This document shows, in pieces, positions 40,230-48,643 of a stretch of 48,643 bases of DNA. The translations under genes were made by a program, and so were the position numbers. Source of the stretch: Verrucomicrobiaceae bacterium (GTDB lineage: Bacteria; Verrucomicrobiota; Verrucomicrobiia; Verrucomicrobiales; Akkermansiaceae); the NCBI GenBank assembly GCA_027487435.1, contig JAIYDP010000411.1, forward strand, positions 1-48,643, written 5' to 3'. Positions within the stretch are counted from its first letter, which is position 1. Every line of letters begins with the position of its first letter. A model generated the notes under the pieces. That model saw only the letters and a program-made list of their open reading frames with translations, was not told the origin of the DNA and did not search any database.

Positions 40230-41804
40230 GTGAATGCGTGGGATGTTGCTGTGAATGGAATCAAGGCCGCGATAGCTGTCGGAGTGAAGGATTTTGTCTT
40301 ATGTGCGGGGGCTCGAAACGCCATGCTGCTGGAAGTTATCGCGCAAGCGGAAGAGTCGGGCCTGGTGAGGTGCTGGTCACACTTTGATGAACGTGCGGCG
40401 GGATTTTTTGCGCTTGGCCGGTGCATGGCAGGTCATGCTTGTGCGGTGGTGACGACGAGTGGCACGGCGGCAGCGGAGCTTTTGCCAGCGGTGATTGAGG
40501 CGCATTACCAAGGCCTGCCGTTGCTGGCGATGACCGCGGATCGGCCAGCGAGGTTTCGCGGCACGGGTGCCCCGCAAAGCATGGAGCAGCGAGGGTTATT
40601 TGGCGAGCATGCCGAGAGTGGGTGCGTGATGGATTGGACCTTGGATGGTCCATTTCATTGCAATCTGGAAATGGAGGAGGCTTTTGTGCCGCAGTCGGTC
40701 GATTTTTCTGATCTACCCGTGTTGGCCGAGCGTTCGCCGTGGCGTTTGGATGTAGGGGCACTATCGCGATGGATTCGCGAGGGGCATGAGAATGGCATCG
40801 TGGCGATTGTCAGCGGGCTGCGCGAGGATGAGCAGGAGGAGGTGTGGCATTTTCTGGAGGATTGGGGCGTGCCAGTGATCGCCGAGGCGACGAGTGGCTT
40901 GCGCGAGGCGATGGGACATCGCGCGTTGATGGATGGAGATCGTTTGTTGCGGCAGAATTTGCCCGGTAAGGTCTTGCGCATTGGCGGTATTCCTTCGGGA
41001 AGATTTTGGCGGGATTTGGAGCAATTGTCCGAAGTAGAAGTTTTTTCTGTGAGTCGGATACCGTATGCGGGATTGGCGCGGGAAAGTTCGCATCTTTGGC
41101 TGAAGTGGCCACATCATTGTGGCAAGGCCTTGAAGGCTGTGGGGAGACTGGAAAAGTGCGATGACCCGCATCAATGGCTGCGCTTGCGAATGCGTAGGGC
41201 GGCGATGCGGGATGAATTGCTGCAGGCATTTCCTGAAAGTGAGCCGGGATGGGTGCGGACGATATCCGGTTACGCAGGATTTGCCGAGAGCTTGTACTTG
41301 GGCAATAGCATGCCGATCCGAGAATGGAATTTGTTTGCTCAAGAAACTCAGGCGATGACGCGCGTGAAGGCGAACCGTGGAATGAATGGCATCGACGGCC
41401 AGTTGGCGACATGGCTGGGCTGGACAGCGGATGAGAAGAATGCGTGGTGCATGGTGGGGGATTTAACGGCACTCTATGATTCCTCCGCATTGCATTTTTT
41501 ATCGCAGTGCGAAAAGGAAGGTCGCATGCTCGTGGTGATGAATAATGGCGGTGGGCGGATCTTTGATCGATTGCCGCGCCTGAAGCAGATGCATGACAAG
41601 GCGCGCGAGTGGATGTTGCAGTCGCATACCAATGGGCTGCGTGAAGTTGCAGCGATGTGGGGCACAAACTATGCCGCAATCCATACGGCGCAGGATTTGG
41701 ATGCGATCGAAAACGTCGAGGGTGTGATGATTTGTGAAATTTTTCCGGAGCTACAACAAAGCGAAAGTTTCTGGCGCAAATGGGATGCATTGCATGAGGG
41801 ATGA
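40230..41804 (+). CDS. menD: 2-succinyl-5-enolpyruvyl-6-hydroxy-3-cyclohexene-1-carboxylate synthase
   Basis: MenD is the thiamine-diphosphate enzyme that joins isochorismate and 2-oxoglutarate in menaquinone synthesis. From this start (524 residues) it shows DFVLCAGARNAMLLE (usually PGSRS), SHFDERAAGFFALG with the ThDP-activating Glu, AVVTTSGTAAAELLPAVIEA, LPLLAMTADRP, NRGMNGIDGQLATWLG and GDLTALYDSSAL (ThDP motif). GTG 40230 is chosen because GAGGCAGGG precedes it by a suitable distance; a TTG at 40191 lengthens the frame by 13 residues. The Arg/Asn change in the CAGARN loop is a mild deviation. The 3' end overlaps menH. Confidence 0.93.
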   Translation: MNAWDVAVNGIKAAIAVGVKDFVLCAGARNAMLLEVIAQAEESGLVRCWSHFDERAAGFFALGRCMAGHACAVVTTSGTAAAELLPAVIEAHYQGLPLLAMTADRPARFRGTGAPQSMEQRGLFGEHAESGCVMDWTLDGPFHCNLEMEEAFVPQSVDFSDLPVLAERSPWRLDVGALSRWIREGHENGIVAIVSGLREDEQEEVWHFLEDWGVPVIAEATSGLREAMGHRALMDGDRLLRQNLPGKVLRIGGIPSGRFWRDLEQLSEVEVFSVSRIPYAGLARESSHLWLKWPHHCGKALKAVGRLEKCDDPHQWLRLRMRRAAMRDELLQAFPESEPGWVRTISGYAGFAESLYLGNSMPIREWNLFAQETQAMTRVKANRGMNGIDGQLATWLGWTADEKNAWCMVGDLTALYDSSALHFLSQCEKEGRMLVVMNNGGGRIFDRLPRLKQMHDKAREWMLQSHTNGLREVAAMWGTNYAAIHTAQDLDAIENVEGVMICEIFPELQQSESFWRKWDALHEG

Positions 41805-42537
41805 TACGACAGTGTGGTTTCTGCACGGTGCCGTGGGCATGGCCGTGGACTGGCGTGATCACGCGCGGATTTTGTCTGCTGCGGGATACGCAACTCGATC
41901 CGTGGATTTATGGCGATTCCATGATTGCCAGACGTTGACTCTGCGCGAGGCGGCGGCGGCTCTGAATGCTGAGGTTTCGGCGTGTGTGGGCAGGAATATC
42001 CTTGTGGGCTATTCTCTGGGAGGTCGCATCGCTCTGCATGCGTTGCTGGAGGATGCTTCGCCTTGGTCAGCGGCGTTGATTGTTTCGGCTCATCCGGGCT
42101 TAACCGATCAGGCGGAAAAGCGACGGCGGCGAGAGGCCGATGCCGAGTGGTCGGCACGCTGCTTGCATGCGTCTTGGGCGGATTTTATCGCTCAATGGTC
42201 GGCGCAAGATGTTTTGCATTCGGATCAGCATCCAAGATGGGGAGATCGGAGAAACTTAGAGCCTCGCAAGGGTGCGGTAGCTCGCTCGTTCTTGCAATGG
42301 TCCTTAGGGCAGCAAGAGGATCTGCGTCCCATGTTGGGTAGTTGCAGTAGTCCGATTCTGTGGCTGACGGGAGAAAACGATACGAAGTTTACCCAGCTTG
42401 CGGCCGGTGCTTGCAAGGATCTACCTAGAGCCATTCATGAAATTTTCCCTCGTTGTGGACATCGCGTGCCATGGGATGATGTCGAGACGTTTTCGGCACG
42501 CTTAGTGAACTTTCTTGCCAGCATTGATGAGAGGTAA
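41794..42537 (+). CDS. menH: MenH-like alpha/beta hydrolase (SHCHC synthase)
   Basis: A 247-residue alpha/beta hydrolase. In menaquinone synthesis MenH removes pyruvate from the MenD product. Near the start is WFLHGAVGMAVDWRDHA (oxyanion region). The nucleophile elbow is GYSLGGRIALHALL (Ser in GYSLGG), and the catalytic His lies in CGHRVPWDD near the C-terminus; an Asp in ILWLTGENDTKF is the likely acid. The start at 41794 overlaps the menD stop by 11 bp; an earlier frame opens at 41734 inside menD, with an ATG at 41785. The direct link to menD supports the assignment over a generic hydrolase. Confidence 0.85.
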   Translation: MRDDTTVWFLHGAVGMAVDWRDHARILSAAGYATRSVDLWRFHDCQTLTLREAAAALNAEVSACVGRNILVGYSLGGRIALHALLEDASPWSAALIVSAHPGLTDQAEKRRRREADAEWSARCLHASWADFIAQWSAQDVLHSDQHPRWGDRRNLEPRKGAVARSFLQWSLGQQEDLRPMLGSCSSPILWLTGENDTKFTQLAAGACKDLPRAIHEIFPRCGHRVPWDDVETFSARLVNFLASIDER

Positions 42538-42554
42538 TCGCAGTCCTAGCAGGC

Positions 42555-42986
42555 TTATCGAGGTTTCAGGACTTCGATTTTTACCGGCGCGACGCCACGA
42601 CTGTAGAAGCCAAGACGCTGGGCGCAGCCAATGGTGACATCGAGAATCCGGCCACGAATGTGGGGCCCGCGGTCGGTGATGCGCAGGATCTCGGACTTGC
42701 CATTGGCGATGTTGGTCACGCGCACGTGAGTGCCCATCGGCAAGGTTTTATGAGCGGCGGTGTAGGCATCGTTCTGCAATTTCTCACCACTGGCAGTTCG
42801 GGTTCCTGCATTGGTTCTCACGGAGTACCAGGAGGCTTTCCCTTGGGCTACCGATGTGACAGCCCATTTTCTTTCGTTCGCGGATCCAGCACGAGAGTGC
42901 GATGTTGATGACGAGGCATCACCTGCGCAACTACTGACGAAAGCAGCAATTAGCATAGCAATGCAAGGTTTCCATAGTCGTTTCAT
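42555..42986 (-). CDS. RlpA-like double-psi beta-barrel lipoprotein
   Basis: A 143-residue lipoprotein with a signal sequence ending in the lipobox FVSSCAG (Cys near residue 20). It is followed by the RlpA double-psi beta-barrel: GKASWYSVRTNAGTRTASGE, KTLPMGTHVRVTN and the catalytic-type ITDRGPHIRGRILDVT block. RlpA proteins act on glycan strands during septation. It lacks a SPOR domain, which RlpA of other bacteria carries at the C-terminus. The gene converges with menH, with 17 bp between the stops. Confidence 0.9.
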   Translation of the reverse strand: MKRLWKPCIAMLIAAFVSSCAGDASSSTSHSRAGSANERKWAVTSVAQGKASWYSVRTNAGTRTASGEKLQNDAYTAAHKTLPMGTHVRVTNIANGKSEILRITDRGPHIRGRILDVTIGCAQRLGFYSRGVAPVKIEVLKPR

Positions 42987-43081
42987 GTGGGTTCTGGGTA
43001 ATAACTGTGTGGCGAGATGGCAAGGCTTTTTTTATCCAAGTGGCGTGCCTGCATCATGGAAAATTGAGTGTGCTTGTGAGC

Positions 43082-44218
43082 TTAGGGAATACTTGTGGTT
43101 TCACTCACAGGCCCGATGGTTGCTCCTTCTTCCCATTTACCAGAGAGGCTTTCAAACAAGGTGAAATTGCTGTGAAGATTTACGTCTTCGATCCAATCGG
43201 CTAAAATTTCGCACATTGTGATGACAGGGAGTCTGAAGTGCGTAGGAACAGGGTGAAGCCAATCGGCAGCGTGGTCACTACTGAGGCAAATCATGGAGAT
43301 GTCTTCGGGGACTTTCCAACCCTTTTGTTGAACGAAGCACAGAGCCGCTAAGTATTCTCGCCACTCAAGGCAAATGAGAGCTGTGGTGTTTTGCTGCTCA
43401 AATGTCGTTTCGAGACTTTTAATAAACGCATTCACTCCTCCTATTTCGGATGTGGGCGTGTGTCGTTCTTTGATGAATGGAACACCTGCGTTGCTGAGTT
43501 TCTGCTCGATGCGTTTTTGAACCGACTGACAGTATTCAGGAGAGCGGTCTGCTAGCATTGTGGAAATTTGCTTATGGCCGAGTGCGAGCAGTCGATCCAT
43601 CGCCATTTCTAACATCTTACCGCTAGAGAATGCCACCATGGGCACGCTATACTCGCCAATAGCTCCGCCGCAGAAAATTGTGGGGATTTTCGTATCGCGT
43701 GCCCATGCCGCCATCGCAGGTGTGCCAAGAATGGCAATCACTGCTTGGGGTTTTTCATGAGCTACGAGTTCGTCCCATTGCTTTTGGCGACGTTTGCCGT
43801 TCGAGTAATCATCAATGTGAAATCGGATGTTCCAACCCTTTGGTGCGAGCAATTCCCAGAGGTGCAGGAGGACTTGTGATGCACTGCTGGTTGTTTCGTT
43901 TCGGCCAGTTTTAGGCGCTAAAAGCAGAAGCGTGCGCAGCATAGCATCTTTGCCTTTGTGTCGCAGAATGACGTCACGGTGGATGGTGAATCGCTGGCGC
44001 GCTGTGCTATTGCTGATCCAACCATCGCTGCGAACGCGATCAACGGCCTTGACCATTGTAGCGGGGGAAACGCCAAACGTCGTTGCTAGAGCACGAATGC
44101 CAGGCATATAAGTGCCCCAACTTCCAGCGCGCAGGTTGCGTCGCAAGGCAAGTTCCGCTTGGATTACGCGACTGTCCTTTTCTACTGGCCCCGCGAGGTG
44201 AGTGGAGATGTTCTCCAT
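43082..44218 (-). CDS. GntR-HTH / LacI-type sugar-binding transcription regulator
   Basis: A 378-residue regulator with an N-terminal winged helix of GntR type (VIQAELALRRNLRAGSW to ALATTFGVSPATMVKAVDRV, about residues 18-62). A periplasmic-binding-protein-like effector domain of the LacI family follows (about 95-370), with the segment GHKQISTMLAD typical of that fold. Hybrids of this kind are common in PVC bacteria and often control sugar or glycan genes. ATG 44218 (MENISTHLAG) is used; an ATG at 44257 adds 13 very basic residues. It is divergent from hisC, and its own promoter must lie in the 171-bp gap. The target genes are unknown. Confidence 0.85.
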   Translation of the reverse strand: MENISTHLAGPVEKDSRVIQAELALRRNLRAGSWGTYMPGIRALATTFGVSPATMVKAVDRVRSDGWISNSTARQRFTIHRDVILRHKGKDAMLRTLLLLAPKTGRNETTSSASQVLLHLWELLAPKGWNIRFHIDDYSNGKRRQKQWDELVAHEKPQAVIAILGTPAMAAWARDTKIPTIFCGGAIGEYSVPMVAFSSGKMLEMAMDRLLALGHKQISTMLADRSPEYCQSVQKRIEQKLSNAGVPFIKERHTPTSEIGGVNAFIKSLETTFEQQNTTALICLEWREYLAALCFVQQKGWKVPEDISMICLSSDHAADWLHPVPTHFRLPVITMCEILADWIEDVNLHSNFTLFESLSGKWEEGATIGPVSETTSIP

Positions 44219-44389
44219 CGGATTTCGGCGCTTTTTTCTAGTCTTCTTTTCCTCCATGCGCCAGAGAATCTATCGATGATCAACTTCGCATCAAGCGCGA
44301 TTTGTGTCGTACAGAATATTTTTATTTCTTGTGCGAAGATCAATTCTGCTATTGACCTTTTGCAGCTGCGAGCGGAATTTCTCTGCGCA

Positions 44390-45499
44390 ATGCCAGCATC
44401 GACCATAGAAGAATTTTCCAATCGTTTTGTATGTGACCTCGTAGCTTATGAGCCTGGTAAACCGATAGATGAAACCGCTCGTGAGTTAGGATTGGATCCT
44501 AAAGACATCATCAAACTTGCCTCAAACGAGAACCCGCTTGGGCCATCTCCATTGGCTCTGGAAGCGATGCAGGTTGCGCTGAAAGAATCGCACATTTATC
44601 CAGATGGCGGCGGATTTAAACTGCGCAATGCAATTGCTGAGAAGTTTGCATTGGATCGTAGCAATGTCATTCTGGGAAATGGTTCCAACGAAATCATCGA
44701 ACTACTATGCCATACGTTTTTGAATCCACAAGCGAGCCTCATCGCCGCTAAGCATGCCTTTGTGGTCTATCGATTGATGGCGACTCTTTTTGGTGCAAAA
44801 TATTGCGAAGTGGATGATCCGGGATTTGTTCACGATCTGGATGCTATGGCCGCAGCGATTACTCCCGAGACTCGGTTGTTGTTTGTCGCCAATCCCAACA
44901 ACCCCACCGGAACAATGGTGGGCCAGGAGGCTCTTGATCGCTTCATGGATCGTGTGCCAGAGCATGTGATTGTGGTATTCGATGAAGCCTATTACGAATT
45001 TCTCGATGATGCTCCAGATACATTGAAATACATTCGTGAAGGGCGTAATGTTTGTGTTTTGCGCACTTGCTCGAAGATCCACGGACTCGCAGCATTGCGT
45101 GTGGGATACGGCTTAGCTCCCTCCCACTTGGCTCAGATTTTACAAAAAGCTCGCCAACCCTTCAATGTCAACGCTATCGCGCAGGCTGGAGCTTTGGCCG
45201 CATTGACGGATGACTCGCACATGATGCAGACCAAGGAATTGAACCGCGAGGGATTGCGTTTTTTTCACAATGCCTTCACCGAACGAGGTATGCAGTATGT
45301 TCCGAGCGTCGCAAACTTTGTATTGGTCAAGGTGGGTGACGGCGACGGACTCTTTCGTGCGATGTTGCAGCGTGGGATCATTTTGCGCGCCATGAGTAGC
45401 TATAAGCTCCCCGACTGGGTGCGCATCTCCGTCGGTACCATGGCACAGAATCGTCGTTGCATGGAAATCATGGACGAAATACTCGCACAACGGATATGA
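44390..45499 (+). CDS. hisC: Histidinol-phosphate aminotransferase
   Basis: HisC transfers an amino group from glutamate to imidazole-acetol phosphate in histidine synthesis. The 369-residue fold type I PLP enzyme shows IKLASNENPLGPSPLA (about 41-56), ILGNGSNEIIELL, FVANPNNPTGT (about 165-175), VVFDEAYYEF with Asp198, and RTCSKIHGLAALRVGYG with the PLP lysine K229. The start is ATG 44390; the frame opens earlier at 44159, where 77 residues overlap the regulator gene. Aromatic aminotransferases share this fold, so substrate range is not certain. The stop overlaps the next start as ATGA. Confidence 0.92.
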   Translation: MPASTIEEFSNRFVCDLVAYEPGKPIDETARELGLDPKDIIKLASNENPLGPSPLALEAMQVALKESHIYPDGGGFKLRNAIAEKFALDRSNVILGNGSNEIIELLCHTFLNPQASLIAAKHAFVVYRLMATLFGAKYCEVDDPGFVHDLDAMAAAITPETRLLFVANPNNPTGTMVGQEALDRFMDRVPEHVIVVFDEAYYEFLDDAPDTLKYIREGRNVCVLRTCSKIHGLAALRVGYGLAPSHLAQILQKARQPFNVNAIAQAGALAALTDDSHMMQTKELNREGLRFFHNAFTERGMQYVPSVANFVLVKVGDGDGLFRAMLQRGIILRAMSSYKLPDWVRISVGTMAQNRRCMEIMDEILAQRI

Positions 45500-46257
45500 A
45501 AATCTCCCGCATGGTGAAATTCTCCTACTTGGTCGGTTTCCTCGTTGTGCTGGCGCTTGTTATGTGCGTCGATTCCTCCTTGTCAGAAAAAAGAAAAGCC
45601 TTGCAAGGCGGTCCGCGCATGGTTTTGGGCGACTCGAAAGATCGCGGCAAGGTGTTTGAATACTACGAACCTAAGGGGCAATCGAAACGCGCATCAAACT
45701 GGACATCCGCTCTCGATCTCACCGGCGTCTCTTGGAATGACACCCGCACCTGCACCCTCATTTCCCGACAGCACGTTGTCATGGCCGCTCACTACATCCG
45801 CCCCTCGGATGTCCCCGTCATGTTTCACGATGACGTAGGCACCCCGCATGAACGCTACATCATTACGGTGAAATCACTCGCCCCACAGCATGACGTAGCC
45901 ATTGGCAAACTTAACTTGCCTTTGCCCACAGGAGTAAAACATTACGATCTCGCCTCTCCAGCAGATGCTCGCATCGGCAACGATGCTCTCGTCACGGATC
46001 AAACAAAACACATCAACATCCACCAAATTCGCATGCGCGATGCATCGGGTCGCATCGGCTTTGCTTACGATCTCGCCTTGCCTGTGCAAGTGAAACGCAA
46101 CCTCGTCGTTGGCGATAGCGGAAATCCCAGCTTCATTCTCTCCGGCGGCGACCTCAAGCTGCTAGAAACTCACACCTTCGGCGGGCCAGGTAGCGGGCCA
46201 GACTACTCGAATTCACTCCTTCAATCTGCCATTCGCGAGGCGATGAATGGCCTCTAA
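45496..46257 (+). CDS. Secreted or anchored trypsin-like serine protease
   Basis: A 253-residue protein with an N-terminal signal or anchor helix (about 9-24). A trypsin-fold domain carries the triad His99 (VVMAAHY), Asp133 (PQHDVAIGKL) and Ser208 (VVGDSGNPSF). It lacks a PDZ domain and is shorter than DegP. The start forms a 4-bp ATGA overlap with hisC, so it is translated together with it, although no functional link between the two is known. The residue before the Gly-Asp-Ser motif and the open substrate loop do not decide specificity. Confidence 0.85.
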   Translation: MKISRMVKFSYLVGFLVVLALVMCVDSSLSEKRKALQGGPRMVLGDSKDRGKVFEYYEPKGQSKRASNWTSALDLTGVSWNDTRTCTLISRQHVVMAAHYIRPSDVPVMFHDDVGTPHERYIITVKSLAPQHDVAIGKLNLPLPTGVKHYDLASPADARIGNDALVTDQTKHINIHQIRMRDASGRIGFAYDLALPVQVKRNLVVGDSGNPSFILSGGDLKLLETHTFGGPGSGPDYSNSLLQSAIREAMNGL

Positions 46258-46373
46258 GATCTGACATTCTCTCCTCCCACTGCAAGAATCAGGCAAAATG
46301 TTCTTGCTCGCCATCCTCGCTTGCGCAACCGTGCGCGGACTTCAGCCAACACAAACCGCTGATCCACCACACC

Positions 46374-48383
<2,010 letters not shown>

Positions 48384-48411
48384 ATACGAACAGGGGCGGA
48401 GATGACCTATC

Positions 48412-48518
48412 ATCCTAGAATCCGCAGTTGAAATAGAATTAAGTTCAAATGAACCCGAGATCCGAAGCAGAGCACCAGAAAGTCGCTGCCATGCTTTGAT
48501 CCTAGAATCCGCAGTTGA
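48412..48518. repeat. Pair of identical 20-bp direct repeats after the ABC-F gene
   Basis: ATCCTAGAATCCGCAGTTGA occurs at 48412-48431 and again at 48499-48518, 87 bases apart. Between them is the perfect palindrome GTTCA-aa-TGAAC. The repeat pair may bound a small non-autonomous element of about 107 bp. Downstream, up to the window end, the sequence is A+T-rich without a gene. Confidence 0.6.
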
Positions 48519-48643
48519 TGTCACCAATCCAAAGTTTTTCACAACTGATTTCAGGCATGTAGTTGTTCAAGTTTTTTATGTGCGTGGCATAAGTTTTTTT
48601 TATAGGGTGTGATGTTAGCTCGTTCTTAGGTGATTGGCTTTTC

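Noticed and set aside
40810..41862. A 350-residue minus-strand frame
   Set aside because: Antisense to menD, rich in His, Pro and Arg as expected for a shadow frame, with no recognisable motif.
44159..44389. N-terminal extension of HisC by 77 residues
   Set aside because: It overlaps the divergent regulator gene and is not part of the aminotransferase fold.

Overview
The window looks like a chromosomal segment of a Verrucomicrobia-type (PVC superphylum) Gram-negative bacterium. The support is a set of lineage-typical architectures: a fused ThuA / PVC-type dehydrogenase / HEAT / cytochrome c protein, an LpxC-FabZ fusion, a MoxR-DUF58-BatA-VWA-DUF4175-DUF4159 operon, a nucleoside-type MFS transporter and a GntR-LacI hybrid regulator. 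Clear Shine-Dalgarno sequences are missing in front of most genes. Genus and species cannot be set from the sequence alone. No tRNA, rRNA, CRISPR array or intact insertion sequence was seen.

Layout. 1-124: a 21/42-bp repeat array cut by the window edge. 125-3244 (-): secreted ThuA-dehydrogenase-cytochrome protein. 3387-6239 (+): MBL hydrolase, small membrane protein, recR and a methyltransferase. 6299-6408: hairpin and a REP-like element. 6403-11489 (-): queG, aroK, lpxC-fabZ and a DinG-type helicase. 11490-12304: no credible gene, but about 23 units in perfect 21-bp register, a 19-A tract and a candidate promoter. 12305-13048 (+): a C-rich gene of unknown function. 13049-16937: an A+T-rich accessory island with toxin-antitoxin debris, a two-gene AAA ATPase plus TOPRIM-like module, an ABC transporter remnant and REP-like hairpins. 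16938-34164 (-): a long tightly packed unit reading from a secreted 968-aa protein through moxR, DUF58, two VWA membrane proteins, DUF4175, DUF4159 and a HEAT-thioredoxin-CcdA fusion to pxpA. 34324-37398 (+): small membrane protein, leuC, leuD and rpe. 37414-40080 (-): MFS transporter and glpX. 40230-42537 (+): menD and menH. 42555-44218 (-): rlpA-like lipoprotein and regulator. 44390-48383 (+): hisC, a trypsin-like protease and an ABC-F protein. The end carries a 20-bp direct repeat.

How the genes work together. The housekeeping genes cover leucine, histidine, shikimate, menaquinone, queuosine, lipid A and central carbon metabolism, plus recombination repair. The MoxR/VWA operon looks like an envelope chaperone or stress assembly. 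Its overlapping starts (ATGA, GTGA) imply translational coupling, and the terminal thioredoxin-CcdA fusion suggests it also carries electrons across the membrane to a periplasmic thiol partner.

The best candidates for something new are two. The first is the 13.5-16.3 kb pair: an SMC/OLD-like ATPase followed after 3 bp by a protein with TOPRIM-like acidic motifs. This is the architecture of PARIS-type (AriA/AriB) anti-phage systems, but the effector has an extra N-terminal domain and a cysteine cluster. The second is the pair of non-coding arrays with strict 21-bp (two helical turn) spacing, many of whose units hold a small dyad.
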